From Blastococcus litoris (GTDB taxonomy: Bacteria; Actinomycetota; Actinomycetes; Mycobacteriales; Geodermatophilaceae), in contig NZ_QCZF01000004.1 in NCBI RefSeq assembly GCF_003075095.1, forward strand, positions 248,001 through 312,000: 64,000 nt of DNA. The letters run 5' to 3'. Of the stretch, positions 19,083 to 28,400 are shown piece after piece (positions within the stretch are counted from its first letter, which is position 1; each line of letters begins with the position of its first letter). Below the pieces are notes generated by a model. That model was not told the DNA's origin. It did not search any database and was given only the letters and a program-made list of their open reading frames with translations. The translations under genes and the position numbers were made by a program.

Positions 19083-21233
19083 GTGACGGAAGGCTGGGCC
19101 TTCGCCGGGGAACCACCGTCGTTGGGCTCACCCGGGGGAGCGGTCACCCTGGTCGAGGGCGCGGGCTTCTGCGTCTGCGGATCGACCGGGGACATCAGCG
19201 CGGACGCGCCGCACGGCTTGTTCTTCCGCGACACCCGGCTGCTGTCCCGGTGGCAGTTCCTGGTCGACGGCGCTCGGCCGGAACTGTTGGCCCGAATGGA
19301 GGGTGAGCCGTTCGCGACGACGTTCGTCGCCCGAGCCCGACCGCAGGCCGGTCGCGCCGACAGCACCCTGCTAGTGCTGCGGCACCGCTATGTCGGCGAC
19401 GGGATGAGGGAGGACGTCGTTCTGCGCAATCTGGCCGGCGAACCTGTGAGCTGCACGTTGTCGATCACCGCGGCCGCCGACTTCGCCGACCTCTTCGAGG
19501 TGAAGGAAGGGCGTGTCCGGCCGCGCGGACACCAGGAACTGAGGGCCGGCCACGACGGGCTCGCCTTCCGCCGGACGTGGCAGGACGACGTCCGGGGTAC
19601 CCGCGTACACGCGCCCGGCTGGACCGCCACGCAGGACGGGACGCTCACCATCGAGATCGTCGTCCCGGCGCGTGACGAGTGGTCGAGCTGCGTGCAGGTG
19701 CAGCCGTATCTGGACGGCGTGGAGTTCCCGCCCAGATACGCCTGCGGGGAACCGGTGGAGCGCACGTTGCCCTCGCTCCGTCTGCAGCAGTGGCGCCTGG
19801 CCAACCCGGTCGTGCAGACCGACCACCGCGGCCTGGCCGAGGTGTTGGAGCGCACCCGCGAGGACCTGGGGGCCCTGCGCATCTTCGACCCCGAGCACCC
19901 CGACCGGATATCGGTCGCCGCCGGAGCGCCATGGTTCATGACCGTCTTCGGGCGCGACTCGCTGCTCACGGCGTGGATGGCCCTGCTGCTCGACCCCGGT
20001 CTGGCGCTGGGCACGCTGCGCACGCTGGCGCGCTTCCAGGGCACCAAGGTCGAGCCCCGCAGCGAGGAGGAACCCGGCAAGATCCTGCACGAGATGCGGT
20101 TCGGGGCCGACTCGGCGCACTCGCTGGCCGGAGGGACCGTCTACTACGGCAGCGTCGACGCCACTCCCTTGTTCGTGCAGCTGCTCGGCGAGCTGGCCCT
20201 CTGGGGCGCGGACCCGACGGACGTCGCCGAGCTCCTGCCGGCCGCGGACCGTGCGCTGGACTGGATCCAGCGCTACGGGGACCGCGACGACGACGGCTTC
20301 GTCGAGTACCAACGGGCAACCGAGACCGGACTGCTCAACCAGGGGTGGAAGGACTCCTTCGACGGCGTGCCCTTCGCAGACGGCCGGTTGGCGGAGCCCC
20401 CGATCGCGCTCGCCGAGGTGCAGGGCTACACCTACGCCGCCTACGTCGCTCGCTCCCGGCTCGCCGAGCAGGCCGGCGACCGCGAGAGCGCCGTGCGTTG
20501 GGCCGACCGGGCCCGCAGCCTGAAGGAGGCCTTCAACCGCGACTTCTGGATGGCCGAGCGCGGCTGGTTCGCCCTAGGCCTCGACCGCGACAAGTGTCCG
20601 ATCGACAGCCTGGCCTCGAACATGGGCCACTGCCTGTGGACGGGCATCGTCGATGAGGACAAGGCGGCGCAGGTCGCCGAGCACCTGCTCTCCCCGGAGA
20701 TGTTCACCGGCTGGGGCGTGCGCACGCTGGCGTCGTCCATGGCCGCCTACAACCCGATGAGCTACCACGACGGCTCGGTCTGGCCGCACGACAACGCGTT
20801 GATCGCGGCCGGTCTCATGCGCTACGGGTTCGTGGAGCAGGCGCAGCGGATCGCCGGCGGACTCATCGACGCGGCGGCCTTCTTCGGCGGACGACTGCCG
20901 GAGCTCTTCTGCGGCTTCGACCGCGCCGAGTTCCCGGCCCCGGTCCCGTATCCGACCTCGTGCTCACCGCAGGCCTGGGCGGCGGCCAGCCCGCTGCTGC
21001 TGCTGCGCGCAATGCTCCGGTTCGACCCGGCGGTACCCGACGGCCAGCTCTGGCTCGCGCCCGAGTTGCCGGCGGACTGGGGCGATCTCCGGATCGACCG
21101 GGTGGCGCTGGCCGGAGCGCGAGTCACCGTAGGCGTGGCGGACGGCGTGACCACGACCTCCGGTCTGCCGCCCGGCGTCGTCACGGTGTCCGCAGCCCGG
21201 CCGGTCGCCCCCGCGGAGCGCTCGCCCGCCTGA
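19083..21233 (+). CDS. Glycogen debranching enzyme family (amylo-alpha-1,6-glucosidase)
   Basis: The 716-residue protein has an N-terminal GDE_N_bis-type domain (LVEGAGFCVCGSTGDIS, HGLFFRDTRLLSRWQ, residues about 20-220). The C-terminal (alpha/alpha)6-barrel glucosidase domain carries PWFMTVFGRDSLLTAWMALLLDP near 280, LLNQGWKDSFDG near 420, and MSYHDGSVWPHDNALIAAGL near 560. WKDS and SVWPHDNA contain likely catalytic Asp residues of GH133-type amylo-alpha-1,6-glucosidases. Proteins with this layout trim branched alpha-glucans; many actinobacterial members lack a proven substrate. GTG 19083 is used. It lies 71 nt upstream of a GT4 glycosyltransferase, a common pairing. Confidence 0.85.
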   Translation: MTEGWAFAGEPPSLGSPGGAVTLVEGAGFCVCGSTGDISADAPHGLFFRDTRLLSRWQFLVDGARPELLARMEGEPFATTFVARARPQAGRADSTLLVLRHRYVGDGMREDVVLRNLAGEPVSCTLSITAAADFADLFEVKEGRVRPRGHQELRAGHDGLAFRRTWQDDVRGTRVHAPGWTATQDGTLTIEIVVPARDEWSSCVQVQPYLDGVEFPPRYACGEPVERTLPSLRLQQWRLANPVVQTDHRGLAEVLERTREDLGALRIFDPEHPDRISVAAGAPWFMTVFGRDSLLTAWMALLLDPGLALGTLRTLARFQGTKVEPRSEEEPGKILHEMRFGADSAHSLAGGTVYYGSVDATPLFVQLLGELALWGADPTDVAELLPAADRALDWIQRYGDRDDDGFVEYQRATETGLLNQGWKDSFDGVPFADGRLAEPPIALAEVQGYTYAAYVARSRLAEQAGDRESAVRWADRARSLKEAFNRDFWMAERGWFALGLDRDKCPIDSLASNMGHCLWTGIVDEDKAAQVAEHLLSPEMFTGWGVRTLASSMAAYNPMSYHDGSVWPHDNALIAAGLMRYGFVEQAQRIAGGLIDAAAFFGGRLPELFCGFDRAEFPAPVPYPTSCSPQAWAAASPLLLLRAMLRFDPAVPDGQLWLAPELPADWGDLRIDRVALAGARVTVGVADGVTTTSGLPPGVVTVSAARPVAPAERSPA

Positions 21234-21304
21234 AGCACTCCTCCACCGTCCCGGTCGGTCCCTCCGTACCGGGCGCACGACGGCACCGCCACAGACAGGA
21301 CCCC

Positions 21305-22420
21305 ATGAGACAGACCTCATCCCTACGGCCGCTGCGCATCGCGATGATCGCCCCACCGTGGTTCACGGTGCCTCCCCGCGGCTACGGCGGCGTCGAGAAC
21401 ATGTGCGCGGACCTGGTCGACGGCCTGGTCGACCGCGGTCACGAGATCACCCTGATCGGGGCCGGGCTGCCCGGGACGCGCGCCTCGCGGTTCGTGGCCA
21501 CCTATGCCGACCCGCCGAGCGCACGGCTGGGAGAGCCACTGCCCGAGGTGCTGCACAGCGCGAGCGTGGCCCACATCCTGGACGGCCTCGACGTCGACCT
21601 CGTCCACGACCACACCTTGGCGGGCCCCCTGCAGGCGCGGGGCAGGCGCGTTCCGACCGTCGTCACGATGCACGGGCCGGTTGCGGGGGAAGCGGGGGAG
21701 TACTACCGGCAGCTCGGCGACACCGTCGACCTGGTGGCCATCTCGGACGCCCAGCGCCGTGCGGCTCCGGACCTGTCCTGGCTGGGTACGGTCCACAACG
21801 CCGTCGACGTCGAGAGCTTCCCGTTCCGTGCGGAGAAGGAGGAGATGCTGCTGTTCCTCGGCCGGCTGCACCCGGACAAGGGTGTGCACCTGGCGATCGA
21901 TGCCGCCCGCAGCGTCGGCTTGCCCATCGTGGTGGCCGGCAAGTGCTCCGAGCCACTCGAGAGGGAGTACTACAGGACGGACATCGAGCCGAGGCTCGGC
22001 CCCGACGTGACGATCTTCGGCACGGCCGACGCCGTGGCCAAACGGGATCTGCTGTCCCGTGCGGCGGCACTGGTCTTCCCGATCCTGTGGGAGGAGCCGT
22101 TCGGGATGGTGATGATCGAGGCCATGGCCTGCGGCACACCGGTGGTGGCACTGCGGCGGGGAGCGGTGCCGGAGGTGGTCGTCGACGGCGTCACCGGTGT
22201 CCTCTGCGACGACCCCGCGGAGTTCCCTGCGGCGATCACCACCGCGCGCAGCCTGTCGCCGGCGGACTGCCGGGAACGCGTCCAGAGCCGGTTCGATGCC
22301 GGCTCGATGGTCGTCGGTTACGAGGCGCTGTACCGGCGAGCCCTGCTGGGCCGTGCACCGACCCGCCGGGATGACGCGCACCTGCCCGCCGGTGCCGTCC
22401 CGGCCGGTGCCGCAGCCTGA
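21305..22420 (+). CDS. GT4-family glycosyltransferase
   Basis: The 371-residue protein has a GT-B fold. The N-terminal domain has IAMIAPPWFTVPPRGYGGVENM (the G-G-x-E loop), DVDLVHDHTLAGP and VTMHGP. The C-terminal donor domain has LLFLGRLHPDKGVHLAIDAA and the E-x7-E motif EPFGMVMIEAMACGTPVVA near residue 275. Retaining GT4 enzymes use UDP- or GDP-sugars. ATG 21305 has AGGA upstream. It follows the debranching enzyme on the same strand, so the pair may make or remodel an alpha-glucan or a compatible-solute glycoside (inference). Confidence 0.87.
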   Translation: MRQTSSLRPLRIAMIAPPWFTVPPRGYGGVENMCADLVDGLVDRGHEITLIGAGLPGTRASRFVATYADPPSARLGEPLPEVLHSASVAHILDGLDVDLVHDHTLAGPLQARGRRVPTVVTMHGPVAGEAGEYYRQLGDTVDLVAISDAQRRAAPDLSWLGTVHNAVDVESFPFRAEKEEMLLFLGRLHPDKGVHLAIDAARSVGLPIVVAGKCSEPLEREYYRTDIEPRLGPDVTIFGTADAVAKRDLLSRAAALVFPILWEEPFGMVMIEAMACGTPVVALRRGAVPEVVVDGVTGVLCDDPAEFPAAITTARSLSPADCRERVQSRFDAGSMVVGYEALYRRALLGRAPTRRDDAHLPAGAVPAGAAA

Positions 22421-22641
22421 CCCGGACCGCAGCTCACCAGAGTGCAGGCCGCAGCCGCGGGTCAGCCCAGAGCCCCGCGGTGGGTGCGTCCGGGCGCTTC
22501 CGATCCGCTGGTTGCCGGCTGATCAGCACGCTCGCCCGGTCGTTGAGCATGGTCTCGGGCGGTCCGCACGGCGCCGGGGGCTCGAGGCCGGAGTCCGGGC
22601 GTTCGCGCGACCGAGCAACTCGTGCCTCGTCGATTGCGTCG

Positions 22642-23832
22642 TCAGGACGGTGACGCGGACGTCTCGCCGGGGTCCGGCGGAGGGGGCGTGGTCGTCGGTT
22701 CCGGCCGGGGATGCCCGTCGTCGTCCGCCGGGACCGCCGGCCGCCGTTCGGGCCCGACGGTGGGTTCGGCCTTGAGCCGGCCGCGGCGGTGGTCCCAGAC
22801 GTCCCGGAGGATCACCTGGATCATGCCGGCGACCGGGATCGCGAGCAGCGCACCGAGCACGCCGACGAGCTCAACCCCGAGGAGGATCGCGACGATGACG
22901 GCCAGCGGGTTGAGCTTGACGGTCCGGGCGAAGATCAGCGGCTGCAGCAGGTGGTTCTCCAGCTGCTGGTAGAGCACGAAGAACACCAGGACGGCGATGC
23001 CGGCAGTCGTCGAGTGGAGGAAGCCGGCGATCACGGCCACAGCTCCGCCGATGGTCGCGCCCACCAGCGGGACGAGGTCGGCGAGTCCGACGAAGAGCGC
23101 GATCAGGCCGGCGAAAGGGATGCCGAGGATCAGCAGCACGACGTAGGTCAGGACGCCGCAGATCACGCTGATCAGCAGGTTGCCGGTGAGGTATCCGGTC
23201 ACCGACCGGGCGCAGTCGACACCGACCCGCAGGATCCGCTCACCGGTGGAGGGCGGAAGGACGCGCATGGCACCGTTCACCACCTTGGGGCCTTCGAGCA
23301 CCATGAGATAGGCGAGCACGAAGACGGTGACTGCGCCGGCGATCCCGGTCGCGACGCTGCCCAGCACGCCCGCGGCGGGGGCGGTGAGGCTGTTGACGAA
23401 GGAGTCGATCCGGTCGTGGTTGTTCTCCACCCACTCCAGCGCGTTCGTGCGCTCCAGCAGTCGCCCCACCGCCCCGTGCCCCGCACGCGCCTGGTCGATG
23501 AGCTCGGGCAGTTGCCCGGCGAACTTCGTGCCCTCCCTGACCAGCGGAATGGCGAAGGCGGTGACGAGCCCGCCGAGCCCGAGGAACACCGCCAGGAAGA
23601 CCAGGAACGTCGCCAGTGCCCGCCACCGGTCGCCGAGCATCCGCCGCTGGATCCAGGCAGTCAGCGGGTACAGGGCCACGGCGAAGAAGGTGGCGATCAC
23701 CATCCACGTCAGGACCCGTCGGGTCTCGACGACGAGGTACAGCGCCAGGGCCGCGACCAGGACCAGGCCGATGGTGGCGAGGATGGTCCGTACCGGTATG
23801 GGCGCATGGCTCTGACCCGGGTGGGGCGTCAC
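22642..23832 (-). CDS. AI-2E family (TqsA/PerM-type) membrane transporter
   Basis: The 396-residue membrane protein has about eight helices. The family pattern is visible: VETRRVLTWMVIATFFAVALYPLTAWIQRR near the start (read in parts), a long extracytoplasmic helical loop, then LISVICGVLTYVVLLILGIPFAGLIALFVGLADLVPLVGATIGG and LYQQLENHLLQPLIF, the hallmark of the AI-2E transporter family. Members export autoinducer-2 or act as Na+/H+ antiporters; which applies here is unknown. The C-terminus has a Pro/Thr-rich cytoplasmic tail. GTG 23832 has AAAGGGA about nine nt upstream and overlaps the stop of the 90-aa frame at 23829-24101. Confidence 0.87.
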   Translation of the reverse strand: MTPHPGQSHAPIPVRTILATIGLVLVAALALYLVVETRRVLTWMVIATFFAVALYPLTAWIQRRMLGDRWRALATFLVFLAVFLGLGGLVTAFAIPLVREGTKFAGQLPELIDQARAGHGAVGRLLERTNALEWVENNHDRIDSFVNSLTAPAAGVLGSVATGIAGAVTVFVLAYLMVLEGPKVVNGAMRVLPPSTGERILRVGVDCARSVTGYLTGNLLISVICGVLTYVVLLILGIPFAGLIALFVGLADLVPLVGATIGGAVAVIAGFLHSTTAGIAVLVFFVLYQQLENHLLQPLIFARTVKLNPLAVIVAILLGVELVGVLGALLAIPVAGMIQVILRDVWDHRRGRLKAEPTVGPERRPAVPADDDGHPRPEPTTTPPPPDPGETSASPS

Positions 23833-24101
23833 GGCGCATCCCTTTCCGACGCACCGGGGCGCTCGCACCGGATCCCGGGTCCGCGCGCCCCGGTGGGCCC
23901 CGGACCTGGAGGCGGTAGAGCGTCCGCCCGTTCAGCCGGCCCGGTGAGCGGGCGCCGGAACCTGTTCGCGGCGGCCCGCAGGAGGTAGCCGACACCGAAC
24001 GCGATGGAGGACCGCGCCGCCGTGGGAACGCCACGGATCAGCACGAGCCCTCGGGCACGGACCTCCGGGACGACGGCTGGCCCGCTGCTGATCGATGTCA
24101 C
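23829..24101 (-). CDS. Possible small protein (90 aa) coupled to the AI-2E transporter
   Basis: A GTG at 24101 opens a 90-residue frame whose TGA shares a GTGA overlap with the transporter start at 23832, a common sign of a real upstream gene. It contains a weak hydrophobic segment (SSIAFGVGYLLRAAANRF) similar in style to the FGVGY(V/L)LG motif of small actinobacterial membrane-associated proteins, then a Pro/Gly-rich tail. No family is certain and no clear ribosome site was found. Confidence 0.35.
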   Translation of the reverse strand: MTSISSGPAVVPEVRARGLVLIRGVPTAARSSIAFGVGYLLRAAANRFRRPLTGPAERADALPPPGPGPTGARGPGIRCERPGASERDAP

Positions 24102-24360
24102 GGGCGCATCCTCGGACAGCGGGCCGCGATCAGTACACCGTGCCGACGCGGTACCGAGCGACCTCCGGCGTACCCCACCCAGGCAAGCGTGGTCGCCCTG
24201 CCCGGGGAAGCTCCCCGCGACGCGAGGCGCACGCGGTCGATCGTCGGCGCTCCAGGTGAGTTCGCCGCGCTTCCGGCGCGGAAGGACGCGAGCGCTCGGT
24301 GTCGATTGCCGGCCGGGAAGAGGGCTCTTGTCCTCGGGGTGCGCGTAGGGTCGAACTCGA
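24102..24360. other. Intergenic region upstream of RNA-like element B
   Basis: No gene was recognised. TAGGGT at 24346-24351, about 10 nt before the element, is a good actinobacterial -10; no matching -35 was found. The same position relative to element A is occupied by TATCGT. Confidence 0.4.
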
Positions 24361-24421
24361 CGCCAGTTCGGCGCCCAGCCCCTCCGCTGGCGGAGGGAGA
24401 TCGGCGGTCCCTGATGGGACC
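24361..24421 (+). ncRNA. Three-hairpin RNA-like element, copy B, ending over the lapA start
   Basis: P1 CGCC-AGTTC-GGCG (24361-24373), P2 CCCTCCG-CTGG-CGGAGGG (24380-24397) and P3 GGTCCC-TGAT-GGGACC (24406-24421) repeat the order and spacing of element A. The ATG of the LapA gene (24414-24416) lies in the loop and stem of P3, so folding would hide the start codon. This could make it a 5' regulatory element in this copy; in copy A no gene follows directly. Confidence 0.5.
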
Positions 24422-24758
24422 CCTCCCGGCACCTCCGCGCACCGGCCCTCCGCCCGAGCCCGTTCACCCAGCGACACCCCTTTCCCCGCCGCCCCGCGCA
24501 GTCGAGCCCGCGCGTCGGTCACGCCACATCTGGCTCGGGCTCGTCCCGGGGATGGGCGCGCTGGTGATCATGCTCGTGTTCATCTTCCAGAACCTGCGGG
24601 AGACCACGGTCACCTTCCTGGGCTTCTCCGGCGGCGCGCCGCTCGGTCTCGCACTGGTGGCCGCCGCGCTCCTGGGCGGCATCGTCGTGTTCGCCCTCGG
24701 TTCCGTGCGGATCGTCCAGCTGCGCAAGCTCGCCCGCGCCCGGGGGCGACAGCCGTGA
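24414..24758 (+). CDS. LapA (DUF1049) domain membrane protein
   Basis: The 114-residue product has a Pro-rich cytoplasmic head (about 45 residues), then two helices: HIWLGLVPGMGALVIMLVFIFQN and GLALVAAALLGGIVVFALGSV. They are joined by LRETTVTFLGFSGGAPL, and the whole matches the LapA pattern (FIxQN ... V.F..f....PL.lall.....G). In E. coli LapA helps lipopolysaccharide assembly; in actinobacteria the role is unknown. ATG 24414 is the first start that includes the usual short cytoplasmic segment. It lies inside hairpin P3 of element B. Confidence 0.72.
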   Translation: MGPLPAPPRTGPPPEPVHPATPLSPPPRAVEPARRSRHIWLGLVPGMGALVIMLVFIFQNLRETTVTFLGFSGGAPLGLALVAAALLGGIVVFALGSVRIVQLRKLARARGRQP

Positions 24759-24922
24759 CCATCATCCGCATCATGCGGCGGCCGCCGACCGAGAAGACGC
24801 CACCAGAGCCGCCCGACGGCCGTCGGCGGCCGGTGTGGGCGCGCGGCCGGACGGCACCGGAACGACGGAAGACCGTCGCGGAAACGCGCTGGGAATCCGA
24901 GGGCGGTGCCCAGCGGCGGTGA
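24755..24922 (+). CDS. Possible small basic protein (55 aa) downstream of lapA
   Basis: A GTG overlaps the lapA stop by four nt (GTGA) and opens a 55-residue, Arg/Pro-rich frame (MTIIRIMRRPPTEKTP ... ETRWESEGGAQRR). The overlap favours translation, but the composition is low-complexity and no family is recognised. Confidence 0.3.
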   Translation: MTIIRIMRRPPTEKTPPEPPDGRRRPVWARGRTAPERRKTVAETRWESEGGAQRR

Positions 24923-25392
24923 CGGCGACCGCCGTACCTCGGCCCCGCCGACCCGCGCTCCCGGCCTGATCGTGACCTGGGCGATGTCGAGGTGAGTGTC
25001 GGTGAGGGCAATCGGCTTCCGCTGCACGTCGGCCCCGCGGCGCCCGATCCGCTCCAGCGCCGGCATCCGACATCCGGCACAGCGCGCCACTCCGGCACCA
25101 CCCACGCACTTGTTGGTTCAAGGAGCACACCTCGATCCCTTCGCCCGAGTACACGAGCACCGGCGCCCAGAGAGTGGACCTGCAATACCCAGCATCGACG
25201 AACCGGCCGCCGCTGCCGGCCGCTGCGGCAGGATCCACCTGCCCACCGGCCGCATCTGTCGTACACGGGCGCGTCACACCGGCGGCTGTGACTTCGTGCG
25301 TCTCTCATGAGCCGGGCACGGCCGTGCCCCGTGGGGGCGGCGCGAAAGCCGCGCTGAGCTGCGCAGACGGGGTATCCGAGGTGGCCAGTGCT
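24923..25392. other. Non-coding stretch next to tRNA-Gly
   Basis: 470 nt at the right end of the putative island. No integrase, recombinase or other recognisable gene is present. Confidence 0.4.
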
Positions 25393-25466
25393 TGGAGCGG
25401 GTGACCGGGATCGAACCGGCATGGCCAGCTTGGAAGGCTGGGGCTCTACCATTGAGCTACACCCGC
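25393..25466 (-). tRNA. tRNA-Gly (anticodon TCC), CCA encoded
   Basis: Acceptor stem GCGGGTG/CACCCGC pairs perfectly. D arm AGCTCAATGGTAGAGC, anticodon loop CTTCCAA between CCAGC and GCTGG, T arm CCGGTTCGATCCCGG, discriminator T and encoded CCA complete a 74-nt cloverleaf. TAGGCT about 13 nt upstream (25483-25488 on the minus strand) is a plausible -10. Its 3' part is repeated at 6623-6674. Confidence 0.96.
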
Positions 25467-25499
25467 GAGGTGCCCGGACAGCCTAACGGCCCGGCGCCG

Positions 25500-28400
25500 T
25501 CACCCGTCCGCCAGCCGCCGGGCGTCGCGTGCGATCCCCGTCATGCCGATGTCCTCGGCCACCCGCAGCGCTTCCGCCACCTCGTCCGCGGCACCCGCGT
25601 CCCCGCGCTCGGCCAGCAGCTGGGCCAGGGCCAGGTGCGCCCGCGCCCCGGACGGCCGGAGCCCCAGCCGGTCGCTGGTCGCGGCCGCCGCCCGCAGGTG
25701 CTCCTCCGCGGATTCGACGCGTCCGGCGGCCACCTCCGCCCGCCCCAGGTACAGCGCCACCGGGCCCATCGCACCGATCCCGCCCTGCAGCGCCAGGTGG
25801 CTCGCGTACGGCAGCAGCCGGTCGGCGATCGCGGCGGCGACGTCGGGGGAGGGAAGCACGCCGCCGTCGGCGAGCTCGGCCGCGATCAGCGCCTGCCAGC
25901 AGGTCAGGGACAGCCAGTCCCACTGCATGGGCCACGGCCGGAACGCGTCGTGCTCCGCCATCGCCGCCGCGGCGGCCTCCGGCTGCCCGGCCTGCAGCAG
26001 CGCCAGCGCCACCAGGAACTGCTCCGCGCCCGCGCCCGCCGACGACTCCGGCGGCAGACCCTGCACCCGCTCGGCCAGGCAGCCCTGGTCGATCCAGACG
26101 AACGCGCGCATCACCAGGTGCGTCCACGTCTGCGTGTATAGCTGCGTCCGCTGGGTCAGGTCGGCGGCGCGGTCCACCAGCTCCATCGCGACCTCGTAGC
26201 TGCCGACCAGCGTCGCCCGCGCCGCCTGCATGCTCACGCACTGCGCCTGCAGCAGCGGCAGCTCGTGGCGGCGGGCGACGTCCCACGCCTCGGCCAGGTC
26301 CGCGTCGCCACCCGCCAGGTCGCCCAGCGCCAGCCGCGCGGTCGAGCGCCGCGACAGCGCCAGCACCGCGACGTCCGCCCGGCCGGGTCCGATCGCCAGC
26401 CCGAGCAGCTCGGTGGCGTCCTCGATCTGCGCCGTCTCGTCACCCGGCAGCCATGCCGCGGACAGCCGCGCCACGAGAGCCGTGACCAGCAGGTCGTCGC
26501 GGCCGGAGCGCCGGGCCAGCGCGAGAGCCGCCGCCGACTCCCGGCGGCTGCGCGTCCGGTCCGGGCCGTAGTGGCAGACGGTCGCCAGCGCCGCCTGGCT
26601 GCGGACCTGTGCAGGGACGTCGCCACCGGCCGCCGCCAGCACCGCCTCGAGCCGCTGCACCAGGTCCTCCGGGTAGCTGCCGTAGGAGACCGGGAACCAG
26701 AGGCCGGCCAGCCGGCAGAACTGCTCGGCGGCGGCCGCGGCGGTCGCCGCATCCCCGCGGCCCAGGGCGGCGTCGATCGCTGCCGACAGCAGCCCGGTCG
26801 CCGAGTCCCACGAACCCGCCCGGGCCAGGGTCGCGCCGGCCCGCAGCAGCAGCTCCTGCCGCAGGTCGGGGGCGTCGACGGCCGGGTCGTCGTCGAGGGT
26901 GGTCAGCGCCCGCTCCCACCACCGGGCGGCGTTCTCGTGCGCGTGGTCGCGCGCCGCGCGCTCCGCGGCCCGGGCGCACGCGGCGACCGTCGTCCGGGTG
27001 TCGGTGAACGGCCGGCCGGCGACCAGGTGGTGCGCCCGCTCGAACGGGTCCCCGCCGTCGGTCAGCGCGGCCGCCAGCCGGGCGTGCAACCGGCTGCGCC
27101 GCACCTCCGGCGTCTCGACCAGCAACGACTCCCGCACCAGGGCGTGCGCGAACGCCAGCCCGCCCCCGCTCGACGGGCGTACCAGGTGCGCGGCCTCTGC
27201 AGCGTCGAGGGCGTCGGTCAGGACGTCGTCGTCGGTCCCGGCCCGCAACAGCAGGGGGACGTCGAAGCGCTGCCCGGCCACCGCCGCCAGCCGGAGCACG
27301 TCGCGTGACGCCGTCGGCAGGCGGTCGAGCCGGCGGACGACGACGTCCCGAACGCTCGGCGGCAGCCGCCCCGGCGGCCCGTCGGACACGACGCGCGCCA
27401 GCTCGGTGGCGAAGAACGGGTTGCCACCGGACCGGTCGTGCAGGTCGGCCAGCACCCCGGCGTCGAGCCGCCCGTCGGCCACCCGCTCGACGAGCCGCCC
27501 GGTCGACCCGGGGTCCAGCGGACCCAGGGCCACGAGCTCGAACCCGGCGGTCCGGGCCAGCGTGGCCCGCACCTGGGCGACGTCCCCGGAGTCCGGGCGG
27601 CAGGTCACCAGGACGGCGATCGGCCCGTGCCGCAGCTCCACGGCGAGGAACGACAGCAGGCGCAGCGACGCCGGGTCGGCCCAGTGCAGGTCGTCGACGA
27701 CGAGCACCACCGAGGCGTCCGCCGATTCCTCGACGACAGCCCGCAGCACCCGCTCGAACGCGGCGAACGCCCCGCCCTCGGGTGCGGAGAGGGTGGCCTC
27801 GGCGTCCCGCGACAGCGCGCCCAGGATCTGCCGCCACGGCCACAGGGCGGGGGAGTCGTCGTCCTCGTGGCAGCGGCCCCACGCCACTTTCGCCCCGGAC
27901 GCACCCGCCGCCGCGGTCACCTCCGCCACCAGCCGGGTCTTGCCGATGCCCGGCTCGCCGTCGACGAGCGCGAACCGTGGGCCCGACCGCGGCAGCCCGT
28001 CGACCAGCCCGGTCAGCAGTGCGAACTCGCGACCGCGGCCGATGAGCTCGGGGCGCGGGAGGGGAGGCGTCGAGGGCCGGGACGGGGGGAGCGGGTCCTC
28101 ACCGGCCCGCACCGCCCGGGCCTGCGCCGCCCGCAGCCCCGGCCCGGGAGCCACGCCCAGCTCGTCGTCGAACAGCCGATGCGCGTCGGAGTACCGGGCC
28201 AGCGCGTCGGCGGTGCGGCCGGCGGCTGACAGGGCGTCGACCAGGAGCACCCACGGCCGCTCGCGCAGCGGGTGCCGCCGCACCAGATCCTCGGCCTCCG
28301 GCACGACGTCCTCGGGCCTGCCCAGCGCCAGCAGCGCCGCGAGCAGGTCCTCCTGGCAGGTCAGCCGGAGCTCGTCGAGCCGGTGCCGCGCGTGGACGGC

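Noticed and set aside
25393-25466. tRNA-Gly footprint at 6623-6674 as a second functional tRNA gene
   Set aside because: The 5' half (acceptor 5' strand and D arm) is missing and the anticodon arm has an insertion.
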